From positions 186,001-250,000 of the forward strand of contig NZ_CP126269.1 in assembly GCF_003234445.2 (NCBI RefSeq): 64,000 nt of DNA. The letters are read 5' to 3'. A program made the translations under genes and the position numbers. This DNA is from Curtobacterium sp. MCLR17_036. Its GTDB lineage: Bacteria > Actinomycetota > Actinomycetes > Actinomycetales > Microbacteriaceae. Of the stretch, positions 9,119 through 18,089 are shown in pieces. Position 1 is the first letter of the stretch, and each line of letters starts with the position of its first letter. Under the pieces are notes generated by a model. That model was not told the DNA's origin. It searched no databases and worked only from the letters and a program-made list of their open reading frames with translations.

Positions 9119-9532
9119 GTGCACAGGATCGACGCTCCCGTGCAGCTGCGGGTGCTGCTCTCGGTCGTCGCCGCGATCTGCTGTGTCGCGATGCTCGTCG
9201 TCGCAGCCGTCCCGCCGCTCGACGGCCTCCGGATCGGGATCGGTCTCCTCGCTGCCGTTCCGTGCGGCACCGCCTCGTGGCGGGCTGCACGTCTCCGGTA
9301 CGAACTGCGCGCGGACTCGATCTCCAGCGTCGGACTGATCGCGACCCGGAAGGTCCACCGCAGTGCGGTCGCCCGTGTCGAGGCACCTGCGGCGATCGAG
9401 CTCCGCTCGGGCGAGGTGGTCGTCAACCGGGGCTTCCACGCAGATCGCCTCGTCGACGAGGCGGTGTCCGCGCAGACCTTGCACGTCCTGCGGAAGTGGC
9501 TCGAGGACGACGCCGTCATGAGTGCGGAGTGA
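9119..9532 (+). CDS. PH-domain-like small membrane protein
   Basis: 137 residues. GTG 9119 has GAGGAG 2 nt before it; other in-frame starts upstream overlap the preceding gene. Two N-terminal membrane segments (residues ~10-30 and 35-52) are followed by a compact beta-rich domain (LRYELRADSISSVGL, then KVHRSAVARVE) like bacterial PH_6-type modules. Unknown function, possibly the end of the stress-SDR operon. Confidence 0.65.
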   Translation: MHRIDAPVQLRVLLSVVAAICCVAMLVVAAVPPLDGLRIGIGLLAAVPCGTASWRAARLRYELRADSISSVGLIATRKVHRSAVARVEAPAAIELRSGEVVVNRGFHADRLVDEAVSAQTLHVLRKWLEDDAVMSAE

Positions 9533-9789
9533 GGAGCGCGTCGGGACGGGGGACCGTGACGCAATCACCGCCGCTCGGGTCTCGGTGGAGGTCGCACCGA
9601 CGGGTCGCACCGGCTGGCGGCGCCTCGGGGAGTGCGATCGCCGGAGCTGGGATCCTAGGATCGGCGACGTCGTGACTTGGAGCGCTCGACGCAGCTCACG
9701 GCGCAGGTACCAGGGCGGGAACGTTGATCGGCGTTCGCGGAGGCCTTGAGGTCCCTCAACGTGCCGCGGTCAGTTGAAGGAGTGTGGAC
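9533..9789. other. Non-coding gap with two short palindromes
   Basis: No convincing gene. Contains a perfect 12-bp palindrome GATCCTAGGATC near 9650 and TTGAGG-TCC-CTCAA near 9750, either of which could be an operator for the following gene. GC content begins to fall here towards the accessory island. Confidence 0.4.
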
Positions 9790-10317
9790 ATGGGGGCCGG
9801 AGCTCTTGAATGGGTGCCCTGGGTGGCAGCACCGATGTTCTTTGTGTGTGTGGTTCTCGCAACCGTGATGCATCGACGGAAGAGCAACCGTGATGCATCG
9901 TTGGAAGAAATGAGCACGGAAACCGTCCAGTTCCCGACCTACACGCGCGTTGTTCTCATAGCGCTCGCTGTGGTCTTCGGAGGTATCGCTGTCTGGCTTT
10001 GCTTCGCCTCATCGCCGTGGGCGGCCCTGCCGCTCGTGCTGGCGATCGCCCTGACGCTGCGAGTCCAGATGCTCGCTGTTGTCTTCGGTGAAGAAGAACT
10101 GATCATCAGCGGGTTCTTCGGTCATCGTCATGTCCCTCGTTCGCGCGTACTTCGCCTGGAGGGGGGAGCCAGGCTCTATCTGAAGGCGCATGGTCGAGAG
10201 AAGATGTACCTGATCCCTCTCACGTTCAGTGTGTCGAGCTTGGAGGAGCATTCTCCGAACGGGCAGCTGAAGCGTGAAGTACAACGTGCCTTCGACGCGT
10301 GGCGAGATGAACAGTGA
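9790..10317 (+). CDS. Small membrane protein with PH-like fold, lower GC
   Basis: 175 residues from ATG 9790, with AAGGAG (9776-9781) 8 nt upstream. One N-terminal membrane segment, a charged loop, then two close segments (~55-90) and a soluble beta-rich C-terminus (GEEELIISGFFGHRHVPRS). It resembles the other PH-like membrane proteins nearby in layout but not in codon use: A/T-ending codons are frequent, which suggests recent transfer. It marks the left edge of the atypical region that contains the RHS gene. Confidence 0.65.
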   Translation: MGAGALEWVPWVAAPMFFVCVVLATVMHRRKSNRDASLEEMSTETVQFPTYTRVVLIALAVVFGGIAVWLCFASSPWAALPLVLAIALTLRVQMLAVVFGEEELIISGFFGHRHVPRSRVLRLEGGARLYLKAHGREKMYLIPLTFSVSSLEEHSPNGQLKREVQRAFDAWRDEQ

Positions 10318-10383
10318 CCACTGCCTTGAACGGCTGTGTCGATGCCGAACGGCTGGCGCGGCGCCCGACAACGAGCGTGAGTG

Positions 10384-10554
10384 AGCACGGAACTTCGACC
10401 CGATATCTGCGTTGCCGGTGCGGAGCTCCTCGACGAGGTCGGTGACCTGCGGGTCGTCGGGGTACCGGGTCCGGCTCGTCCGCAGCTGCACCACGACGTG
10501 TCGGCGGAACTCGGCGCCGTCCGAGATGCCGTAGGCGGCGGTGCCTCGTCGACC
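10384..10554 (-). pseudogene. Remnant of a MmyB-type transcriptional regulator
   Basis: On the minus strand upstream of the RHS gene one frame reads RTRYPDDPQVTDLVEELRTG, very like the ligand-domain segment of XRE/MmyB regulators (compare ARYPLDRQLQQLVRDLRAA in the intact gene at 17247-18089). There is no HTH domain and no sensible start or stop around it, so this looks like a fragment left by insertion or deletion next to the RHS island. The surrounding 10318-10785 gap holds nothing else I can name except the RHS leader. Confidence 0.45.
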
Positions 10555-10785
10555 GTGTCGAGCGGGGTGGCTATGCGCCTCTCGTTCGAGCGCGTCGAAA
10601 AGGGCTCTCACCGTACGAAGCATGGCCCGCGCGGGGATAGCGGCTCAGGCCTCGCGGAATCGCCCCCCAGATGTGGGGGGTGCGAGTGTGAGCGACGCTC
10701 CGTAACGTCCGGAGCGGCCGCACAGTCCAGCCATGGGGGCTGCTGCTGGAGCGGCTTGCAGAGGGGTACGTTCCGCGTGTTCGCA

Positions 10786-13700
10786 ATGTCGCTTTCCGGT
10801 CGTTTTCGAGGGGTCGTGCTGGCGGTGGTGACGTTGGTCGCGCTGCTGGGGTCCCTGCTCGTGGTGGTGTCGCAGCCGCTGCCAGCGCAGGCTGTGGTGA
10901 CGGGGACGGGCGGCCAGTACGTTCCGATGCCGTCGAACGCGCGGGTGCTCGGGGGTCCGACGTCGGCGGGCACCTTCCGCACCGTGCAGGTCGCTGGAGT
11001 CGACGGTCTGCCGTCCTCCGGCATCGGCGCGGTCACGATGATGGTCACCGTCGCCGATCCGAACGGCTCGGGACAGCTGCAGATGCGAGCTGATTCCTCG
11101 GACACCACGACACTGCTGATGATCTACAACTCCGGTGTCGGCGGAAACACGTCGAACACGGGTCTGCTCGCGGTGGCGGACGACGGCACGATCCAGGTAC
11201 GGACCGAGACGGCGCAGTCGAAGGTCATCATCGACGTCACCGGCTACTACACGTCGACGAAGAACGGGGTCTCCGCCGGTGGGTTCGTGGCGATGTCTCC
11301 GGCCCGTGTGCTCGACTCTCGGGGTGGCATCGGCGCCGCACAGGGGCAGATCCCGGCCGGCTCGCAGCGCACCATCCAGGCAACCGGCTCGAACGGCATC
11401 CCGACGGGCGCCGCGGCGGTCGCGGTGAACATCATCGTCATCAACCGCGAGGCCAAGGCCGGGTACGTGCGTCCCACGCCGACGGGTGAGACGCGGAGCA
11501 CCGGTGTCCTCAACTACAACTCGACCGAAGGCCTGTCGACCGCGATGAACGCGCAGGTCGCGCTCAACAGCGACGGCAAGTTCAGCATCGACACCGCCGC
11601 CGAGGGCGGCAAGATCGACCTCGTCGTGGACATCCAGGGCTACTTCCTGAAATCCAACCCCGGCGGTGGCTTCACTCCTCTGAACGGACGCCTGATCGAC
11701 ACCCGCAACAGCGGAAGCATTGCCTCCGGCGCGTCGTTCAGCGTCCAGGTTGGTGGCGTCCAGGGTGCGCCGACCGTCGAGGGGGGCCTCTCCGCTGCTG
11801 CGGTGACGTTCACGGCCGTGAACGAGAGTGGCGCGGACTCGTACGCGAAGATGTGGGCCGACGGCACGGCCGAACCGGAGTCGTCTGCGATCAGCAGCGA
11901 CCGCACGTCCAAGGTGACGAACACGGTTGTCGCCCCCGTCGGCGCGAACGGCAAGATCCGGATCAAGAACATGGGCAAGGCGGCGATGAACTACCTCGTC
12001 GACCTGCAGGGCGCGTACAACTCGCTCCCCGGTGGCCCCGGCAACACGAACCGGACTGGTCAGCGCACATCGGCAACGACGCTGCCGTTCCCGATCACGG
12101 ACCAGACGAACGCCTCGGTCGATGTCGGGACGGGCAACCTGCTGGTCACGACGACGGCGCTGAGCCTGCCGGGCGTGACGCAGAACACCACGATCGGCGC
12201 GGCCTACAACTCGCGCAGCACCAGCGTGGCGAACACGAACACGATGGACGCGAACCGGTGGCAGTACGCCCTCGCGGGCGCAGGTGACCTGACGGCGAAC
12301 GCGCGGGGAGTCATCTACACCGACGCCGTCGGTACGGCATGGCAGTTCCGTCCCTCGGGAGCGCAGGGCGCGTTCATCAGTCCGGCGGGTCTGCAGCAGA
12401 CCCTGACCCGCGTCGATAGTGGCTCGACCCACGAGTACACGCTGAAGGGGTGGACAACGAACTCGACCACGCACTTCAACCTCGCTGGCCAGCCGACCTC
12501 GATCGTCGACCGCAACGACAACCAGATCAGCTTCAACGCCAATGAGGCCGGCTACACGCTGAAGACCCTCGTCTCCACCGCTGGTGTCACCGGCGCGAAG
12601 ACGGCGAACTCGTCCTACGCGAACGGCGTGCAGACCTTCTCGCAGACCAGCGGCTCGAGCTCGCGCTCGGTGTCGTGGACGAAGAACAGCAACGGCGACA
12701 TCACCACCTACACGGACGCGACCGGCAAGAAGACCACATTCGGGTACACCAGCGGTGACCTGACGTCGATCACCGCGCCGACCGGGGGAGTGACGGCGTT
12801 CACGTACGACTCGTCCGACCGCGTCACCAAGGTCGAGCAGCGCAACACCACCGCCGGTTCTCCGGGCACGGCTGTGACCCGGTTCTCGTTCAAGGACGAC
12901 ACCACCACGCTGGTCGCAGACCCGCGCTCCGACCAGTCGGCCTCGGTCGCTGACGCGAAGCACACCACGTACACCCTCGAGGGCAACGACCTGGTGAGGA
13001 AGGCCGTCGACCCGGCAGACCGGGAGCGGGGCCGCAAGTACAACCCGGCGAACAACGGTGTCTCGACTGCGACGACTGGAACCGGTGACACCGTGTCCAC
13101 CTCGACGAACGACTACGGCAAGAACGAAAGCCAGTCGTTGACGAAGAGCACGAGTAGCTCCGGATCGTCCTCGACGGCGACCTACGACGCACCGGGAGCC
13201 GCAAACAAGTACCTGCCGTCCTCGACAACCGATTCCGCCGGCGACACGACGTCGTACGGGTACAGCGGCATCGGCAACCAGACTTCCACGAGCACCGGGG
13301 GTACCGCGGACGCGGCAAAGGCCGAGCTCGACTACAACTCCGATGGAACCGTAAAGACCGCGACGGCCCCTGGCAACGACAGGAACCCGACGAAGTACGA
13401 GTACGACAACAAGCAGCTCATGAAGGTCACCGCACCCAACAACCCTTCGAGCAATGCTGACATCGTCGGCGCAAAGGAGTACACGTACGACGGGTTTGGA
13501 CGAGTGCGGACTGAAACCGACGGTCGCGGCAACACGACGAGCTACGGGTACGACAACAACGACCGGACCACTTCGATCGCATTCAGTGACGGCACCGCCA
13601 CGGTGAGCAGGTCGTATGACGGCAACGGCAACCTCCTCACCGAGACTTCCGGCACCGGCACCGTCACAAACACGTACGATCAGCGGAATCGCCTCACCTC

Positions 13701-15312
13701 CACGGTGAACACCGCCGGTGGCGGAACGGTCTCCTACGGCTACGACCTCGCCGGCAACACCGCCACGGTCACCGATGCGCAGGGGACGGTGACGCACGAG
13801 TACGACCCGTCGAACGTGCTCACCGTGACGACGTACCCGACCAATGCGGGTACGGCGAAGCAGGTCTACCTGACCGACGACCACGGCCGACGCACGGACA
13901 CGTGGCTCGGCGCCCCGAGCAACGCGACCCCCGGCGTGCAGCCGACGACGTGGACGGGACACCAGCAGGTCGAGTACGACTCCTCCGGCAAGATCACCCA
14001 CATCAAGGCGTGGACCGGGAGGGACGCCGCGCTCGAGATGAACACGAAGTATTGCTACCAGTTCGAGGCACCCTCTAACGGCACCTGCGACGACAGCGAC
14101 AAGTCCAAGGACCGTAGCAAGCTGCAGTGGTCTCGCGACGGTTCCGGGCAGGCTACGAAGTACGGGTACACCTCCGGCCGACTGACGAAGATCACCCAGT
14201 CCGGCGGTGACACCCCCATCAACTGGGCTTTCACCTACGACAAGGCCGGCAACCGCACCCGAGCCACCGCGACCAATGCAACGACGGAAGCGACAATCAG
14301 TGACCAGCAGCTGAGCTACAACGCGCTCGGTCAGATCACCACTAGCGGGTACGCGTACGACAAGACTGGCAACATGACCGCTTCGCCCGGTGCGACGTAC
14401 ACGTACAACGGTGCGCAGCAGATGACGTCCTCGATGAAGGACGGCAAGAAAACCACGTACGAGTACGCCGGCGCGGACATGAACAAGTTGCTTTACCAGG
14501 CGACCGACGGGGGAGCGGAGTACGGGTACACCTATGGCAGATCCGATTCCAACGGTGTCCCCGTGATCGCCAGCCGCGAGCTCGTCGGTACCGGTGCGGC
14601 CGCGGTGATCAGCGACCCGACCACCGGCCAGCCCCTGGATTTGCGGACCACGGACGGCACGACGAGCATGTACGTCTTCGACGGCATCGGGAACCCGCTT
14701 GCCTCAATCGCGGACAGCGGCGCAGTGGCGTACAAGGTGACGTACGACGTGTACGGCAAGGAGCAGGTCAACGCCGACGGCGGCAGCAGCGCGGAGTGGC
14801 AGCAGAACCCCTACGGGTACAAGGCAGGCATCCGCGCCAGTAACACCGACACCGGACTCACTAAGTTCGGCTACCGCTGGCAGTCCGCCGCCACTGGCAC
14901 GTGGATCGAACGCGACACCCTTGACGCCCCCCTCAGTCCCAGCAACGCCAACCGTTACACATACGCTGGAGCGGATCCCATCAACTCCTTGGATCCAACT
15001 GGCAGATTTGCTTTCACGGGAGGAGTGACGGGCTGCTACTACGTCTGCCTCTCGCTCGGAGTGGAGTTTGATCCGCAGGGCAATGTCGCCCTGACCGGTG
15101 GTTTCGGGTTCGGCACTCCCGGGGTGTCCGCTTCCGGCGGCGCGACCAGTGGGAACGTCGGAACTGGCCACGGATCCAGCGTTTCCTGCTCCGCCGGGAT
15201 CGGAAGCGCTAGTGTCTCCGAAAGTGGAGCTGTTTCTGCATCATTCGGTTCGAGTTACTCATCGGGCTTCTGTTCGGCGGAGTATGGTGGCAGTGTTCAG
15301 ATTGCTGGCTAA
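10786..15312 (+). CDS. Sec-secreted RHS/YD-repeat protein with variable C-terminal tip
   Basis: 1508 residues from ATG 10786; GTG 10777 fits the AGAGGGG site slightly better and adds three residues. Signal peptide ends ~36 (LPAQA). Residues ~40-420 hold three ~125-residue beta-domains, each ending in a GYY, GYF or GAY motif. Residues ~440-1390 are RHS material (SVDVGTGNLLV onset, many YD-type repeats such as YTYDGFGR and YGYD). The core ends in RYTYAGADPINSLDPTG, where polymorphic toxins switch to a variable tip. The 102-residue tip (1407-1508) is Gly/Ser-rich with a CYYVC motif and lacks recognisable nuclease residues. Function probably contact-dependent antagonism or adhesion; the tip and what follows have lower GC. 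Confidence 0.9.
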   Translation: MSLSGRFRGVVLAVVTLVALLGSLLVVVSQPLPAQAVVTGTGGQYVPMPSNARVLGGPTSAGTFRTVQVAGVDGLPSSGIGAVTMMVTVADPNGSGQLQMRADSSDTTTLLMIYNSGVGGNTSNTGLLAVADDGTIQVRTETAQSKVIIDVTGYYTSTKNGVSAGGFVAMSPARVLDSRGGIGAAQGQIPAGSQRTIQATGSNGIPTGAAAVAVNIIVINREAKAGYVRPTPTGETRSTGVLNYNSTEGLSTAMNAQVALNSDGKFSIDTAAEGGKIDLVVDIQGYFLKSNPGGGFTPLNGRLIDTRNSGSIASGASFSVQVGGVQGAPTVEGGLSAAAVTFTAVNESGADSYAKMWADGTAEPESSAISSDRTSKVTNTVVAPVGANGKIRIKNMGKAAMNYLVDLQGAYNSLPGGPGNTNRTGQRTSATTLPFPITDQTNASVDVGTGNLLVTTTALSLPGVTQNTTIGAAYNSRSTSVANTNTMDANRWQYALAGAGDLTANARGVIYTDAVGTAWQFRPSGAQGAFISPAGLQQTLTRVDSGSTHEYTLKGWTTNSTTHFNLAGQPTSIVDRNDNQISFNANEAGYTLKTLVSTAGVTGAKTANSSYANGVQTFSQTSGSSSRSVSWTKNSNGDITTYTDATGKKTTFGYTSGDLTSITAPTGGVTAFTYDSSDRVTKVEQRNTTAGSPGTAVTRFSFKDDTTTLVADPRSDQSASVADAKHTTYTLEGNDLVRKAVDPADRERGRKYNPANNGVSTATTGTGDTVSTSTNDYGKNESQSLTKSTSSSGSSSTATYDAPGAANKYLPSSTTDSAGDTTSYGYSGIGNQTSTSTGGTADAAKAELDYNSDGTVKTATAPGNDRNPTKYEYDNKQLMKVTAPNNPSSNADIVGAKEYTYDGFGRVRTETDGRGNTTSYGYDNNDRTTSIAFSDGTATVSRSYDGNGNLLTETSGTGTVTNTYDQRNRLTSTVNTAGGGTVSYGYDLAGNTATVTDAQGTVTHEYDPSNVLTVTTYPTNAGTAKQVYLTDDHGRRTDTWLGAPSNATPGVQPTTWTGHQQVEYDSSGKITHIKAWTGRDAALEMNTKYCYQFEAPSNGTCDDSDKSKDRSKLQWSRDGSGQATKYGYTSGRLTKITQSGGDTPINWAFTYDKAGNRTRATATNATTEATISDQQLSYNALGQITTSGYAYDKTGNMTASPGATYTYNGAQQMTSSMKDGKKTTYEYAGADMNKLLYQATDGGAEYGYTYGRSDSNGVPVIASRELVGTGAAAVISDPTTGQPLDLRTTDGTTSMYVFDGIGNPLASIADSGAVAYKVTYDVYGKEQVNADGGSSAEWQQNPYGYKAGIRASNTDTGLTKFGYRWQSAATGTWIERDTLDAPLSPSNANRYTYAGADPINSLDPTGRFAFTGGVTGCYYVCLSLGVEFDPQGNVALTGGFGFGTPGVSASGGATSGNVGTGHGSSVSCSAGIGSASVSESGAVSASFGSSYSSGFCSAEYGGSVQIAG

Positions 15313-15329
15313 GTTCTAGAGAGGTAAAA

Positions 15330-15434
15330 ATGTACAGCGGAGACGGCATCAATCCTATTGCAATGGCGATCATCGTTATTGTCGTGGTTGGAATCATCGG
15401 ATTCTTCATCACAAAAGCCCGTAAAGACAAATAG
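15330..15434 (+). CDS. 34-residue single-TM micropeptide after RHS gene
   Basis: ATG 15330 with a good GAGAGG site 6 nt upstream, 17 nt after the RHS stop. Short polar start, one hydrophobic segment (IAMAIIVIVVVGIIGFFI) and a lysine-rich end (KARKDK). AT-rich codons. The position directly behind an RHS tip and the membrane character suggest an immunity-type or regulatory peptide, but this is inference; no homologue is recognised. Confidence 0.6.
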   Translation: MYSGDGINPIAMAIIVIVVVGIIGFFITKARKDK

Positions 15435-15449
15435 AAAAAAGAGGTTGCC

Positions 15450-15638
15450 ATGGGCATCGTGGTAGCGGGCTGGATCATAGGTTTCGCGCTTCTAGGAGTG
15501 TCAGGCACGGTGTTCCTCTTAGATTATCGCCGAACTGGTATCATTTTTCGACGCAAAATGCCTATGATGTTTGTTGGTGCGGTCGGTGGGATCCTCGGAG
15601 TTGCTAGCGTATTCGCGGGGATCGTGTTGGTCGGATGA
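15450..15638 (+). CDS. 62-residue two-TM protein downstream of RHS
   Basis: ATG 15450 preceded by AGAGG at 6 nt. Two hydrophobic segments (residues ~3-25 and ~40-61) separated by a basic loop DYRRTGIIFRRK. Codon use is less GC-rich than the chromosome. Only 15 nt separate it from the 34-residue gene, so both could be co-transcribed with the RHS gene. Candidate membrane immunity protein; unproven. Confidence 0.6.
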   Translation: MGIVVAGWIIGFALLGVSGTVFLLDYRRTGIIFRRKMPMMFVGAVGGILGVASVFAGIVLVG

Positions 15639-15703
15639 AGGTGCGCGTGAGTCCGTCCGATACGGACATGCTCGCGCCAGTCCGAGCAGGCGGCCCTGGC
15701 TGC

Positions 15704-16276
15704 CTAGCCGTAGTTCCCCGTGAGGTTGTGGACGCGGTCTGATGGGGTTTGGCCGCCGAGGCCGGTGTGTGGTCGGTGGTGATTGTAGTGATGCAGCCAG
15801 TCCGCGTAGGTCGCGGTCCTGGCTGCGTCGCTGTCGTAGTGGCGGGCGTAGGCCCACTCCGCCGCGAGGGTCTGGTTGAATCGTTCGACCTTCCCGTTGG
15901 TCTGGGGTCGGTAGGGACGTGTGAAGCGGTGCTTCGCCTCGCCGAGCGCGGCAGCGAAGGCGCGGGAGCGGTAGCAGGCGCCGTTGTCCGTCATCACCGC
16001 CTCGACCTGGATGCCAGCGGCCGTGAAGAACATTCTCGCTCGGTCCCAGAACCTGGCCGCGGTGACGCCGAGCTCGTCGTCGTGGATCTCTGAATACGCC
16101 AACCGGGAGTGATCATCGACCGCGTGGTGCAGGAACCGGAACCCGCGAGAACCGCGCGCACCCCGCCGGGCTGCGCGGTCCCGATTCACGCCAGCTGCGC
16201 GGTCCTGTACTGATCCGCGGCCATGGGCCCGCCATCCGCCACCATCGGGGATCCGGCCTTGCTTCTTGATGTCGAC
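15704..16276 (-). pseudogene. IS481-family transposase, 5'-truncated
   Basis: The frame reads as the catalytic (rve/DDE) domain of IS481 transposases. Matches include DIKKQGRIPDGGGWRAHGRG, HAVDDHSRLAYSEIH, VMTDNGACYRS, NGKVERFNQTLAAEW and HHRPHTGLGGQTP. The DDE residues are in DVDIKK, MTDNG and KVERFN. The N-terminal helix-turn-helix half is missing: upstream of ~16276 the frame becomes unrelated sequence. I could not identify terminal inverted repeats or a target duplication. It sits inside the RHS island and may have mediated rearrangement there. Confidence 0.85.
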
Positions 16277-16430
16277 ATCGGTCCTGCGTGCAACCAGAGT
16301 GCACAGGCTTGGTCGGAGCGGCTGTCGGGGCAGGGCCTTGTAACCTCGCTGGGGGCCTGATCGACGACGCCGTCGTTGGTAATCTCCGAGCAACCCCTCT
16401 CAGTTCATTCACTCAAGGGAAAGAGCCACG

Positions 16431-16625
16431 TTGCGATTCTTCGAGGCGAAAAAGCCGGTTGGCGCCATAATTTTGGGTCTGATCTTCATCGCAGTAGGTG
16501 TTCTGTTGGCTATCTTGAATCCCGAAACCGTGGGCTCCGTCCTTCTTGCGCTTCTGATCTTTGGCATTCCTGGCTTGTACTTCATTGCAGCAGGACTCAT
16601 CACCAAGTTCCATCATCCGGGTTGA
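16431..16625 (+). CDS. 64-residue two-TM protein in RHS island
   Basis: Starts at TTG 16431 with AAGGGA 10 nt upstream; no in-frame ATG precedes it. Two strongly hydrophobic segments (PVGAIILGLIFIAVGVLLAI and SVLLALLIFGIPGLYFIAAG) joined by NPETVG. Markedly lower GC than the chromosome. No family recognised. Possibly a displaced immunity gene of an earlier RHS tip, separated from the RHS gene by the IS481 fragment. Confidence 0.55.
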   Translation: MRFFEAKKPVGAIILGLIFIAVGVLLAILNPETVGSVLLALLIFGIPGLYFIAAGLITKFHHPG

Positions 16626-16951
16626 ATGCAGTGATGTTCAAGTTACGAGATTAGGCGTATGCCCTCTGTCTTTGCCCTGAGATTCTTTGTGTCGTGCTCT
16701 TTTCAGCTCTCGGGTTCGGCGACTTCTGTCGGCTGTGCTGGCTATCGGTGTGGCGTTGATTTGTTCGTTCTGCTACTACTCCTGGTCCAGCAAGCGGCAA
16801 TAGGAGCGCACCAGGGAGGAGAGCGAACCGAACAAGCATTGATAGCATTGGAGTCAAGGCGAGGGACGGCTCGCGAACACGCTCGCGCGGACGTGTGTTT
16901 CTACAGCAACTGGATGGTGGGCGGAATGAGGCACGCCGAATGTGACCCTCG
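16626..16951 (+). other. Low-GC gap with a possible 38-codon TM peptide
   Basis: No clear gene. One frame from TTG 16687 to TAG 16803 could encode 38 residues with a single membrane segment (LLSAVLAIGVALICSFCYY) and a basic tail SSKRQ, but the ribosome site is poor and a stop lies just upstream. It may be a decayed relative of the neighbouring small membrane proteins. Confidence 0.3.
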
Positions 16952-17170
16952 ATGGTGGTGAGACAAGAGCTCTGGCAGTTGCTGTTCGCCGCGCTCGTGT
17001 TCGGCGCTGCCGTGTCTTCCGGAGTCGCCGTCATTCGGTCCACACTCCGAGCGCGGGGTCGTCCGCAGGGTCAAAAGCACCGCGACGAACCGATCGAGGT
17101 GCTCCTCATCTGCGTCGGCCTCCTGTTGATGGTCGGAGCGTTCCTCGTCGGTTCGAAGGCCTTGGACTGA
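16952..17170 (+). CDS. 72-residue two-TM protein
   Basis: ATG 16952 (GTG 16955 and 16958 are alternatives); no good ribosome site is visible. Two hydrophobic segments (residues ~7-28 and ~48-66) with a basic loop RSTLRARGRPQGQKHRDE between them. GC is nearer the chromosomal value than in the preceding small genes. Function unknown; right edge of the island. Confidence 0.5.
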   Translation: MVVRQELWQLLFAALVFGAAVSSGVAVIRSTLRARGRPQGQKHRDEPIEVLLICVGLLLMVGAFLVGSKALD

Positions 17171-17246
17171 CGGCAGCCGACGACGTCTCGGTTCAGCCGG
17201 TCGTCCCCGGCATCGCGCGCGACCGCACGACCCAAGCCACCCGCCC

Positions 17247-18089
17247 TCACCCCACCAACGCCTGCGCCCCCACCACCACCGCGAGGGCAAGTCGCTCCGC
17301 GTCGGCCGTCCCCGGCTCGGCCGTGTAGGCGAGGATCCTCAGGTCCTCCGGCCCGACGACCAGGGTGTCGCAGTCCAGCGTGATCAGCCCGACGTCCGGG
17401 TGGTCGATCACCTTCCGGCGGGCGGTCCCGCCCAGGGCGGTCGCGCCCGAGTCCCACAGGTCGACGAACCGGGGGCTGGCCGCGCGCAGGTCGCGCACGA
17501 GCTGCTGCAGCTGCCGGTCGAGCGGGTAGCGGGCCGCGGTCATCCGGAGGCCGGCGACCAGGGTCTCCTCGAAGGCGGCCTGCTCGTCGGGCGTGTGCAC
17601 GGCGCGGCTGCCGGAGCCGACCAGGTGTCTCCAGGTGGTGTTCCGCTCGTGGCCGCGGAGCGCGGCGATCGGCCCCATGAGGGCCTCGTAGGGAGCGTTC
17701 GCGACGAGCAGGTTGCCGGCGGCGTCGAGGACCGCGACGGGGGTGTCCGCCAGCCGGTCGAGCAGCCGCTGCACGCTCGGCGGGATCCGAGTCGGCACGA
17801 CGTCGGCGCCGGGGACGGCGTGGCCGGCGAGCCGGTAGAGCAGCTCGCGGTCGGCGTCGGCGACGCGGAGCGCCCGGACGAGCGCCTCGACGACCTGCGC
17901 CGACGGCGAGGTCGCCCGGCCCTGCTCGAGCCGGGTCAGGTAGTCGGCGGAGATCCCCGCCAGGCCCGCGAGTTCCTCTCGCCGCAGGCCCGCCGCTCGC
18001 CGACGCGGCCCGACGACGACGCCCGCCGCTGCCGGGGTGACGTGGTCGCGCAGCCGCCGCAGGGTGTGCCCGAAGTCCGTGTCCGCCAT
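17247..18089 (-). CDS. XRE-family regulator with MmyB-like ligand domain
   Basis: 280 residues. N-terminal HTH with RREELAGLAGISADYLTRLEQGR, then a PAS-like ligand-binding domain (DTPVAVLDAAGNLLVANAPYEALMG ... HPDVGLITLDCDTLVV ... YTAEPGTADAERL) characteristic of MmyB-type regulators. In actinobacteria such regulators are often divergent from a short-chain dehydrogenase that they control; exactly that arrangement is present, with SDR 18192-18875 on the other side of a 102-bp intergenic region. Expected to sense a small (fatty-acid-like or quinone-like) molecule; ligand unknown. Confidence 0.88.
   Translation of the reverse strand: MADTDFGHTLRRLRDHVTPAAAGVVVGPRRRAAGLRREELAGLAGISADYLTRLEQGRATSPSAQVVEALVRALRVADADRELLYRLAGHAVPGADVVPTRIPPSVQRLLDRLADTPVAVLDAAGNLLVANAPYEALMGPIAALRGHERNTTWRHLVGSGSRAVHTPDEQAAFEETLVAGLRMTAARYPLDRQLQQLVRDLRAASPRFVDLWDSGATALGGTARRKVIDHPDVGLITLDCDTLVVGPEDLRILAYTAEPGTADAERLALAVVVGAQALVG

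Noticed and set aside
10645..14001. 1118-codon open frame antisense to the RHS gene
   Set aside because: Arg/Val-rich product without domains; a by-product of high GC on the opposite strand. The plus-strand frame has clear RHS motifs.
15704..16276. Intact IS481 element
   Set aside because: The N-terminal half of the transposase is missing and no terminal inverted repeats or target duplications could be found.
16659..16961. 100-codon frame in the RHS island
   Set aside because: Mixed composition, no ribosome site, and a stretch out of frame with the more plausible TM peptide; probably chance.
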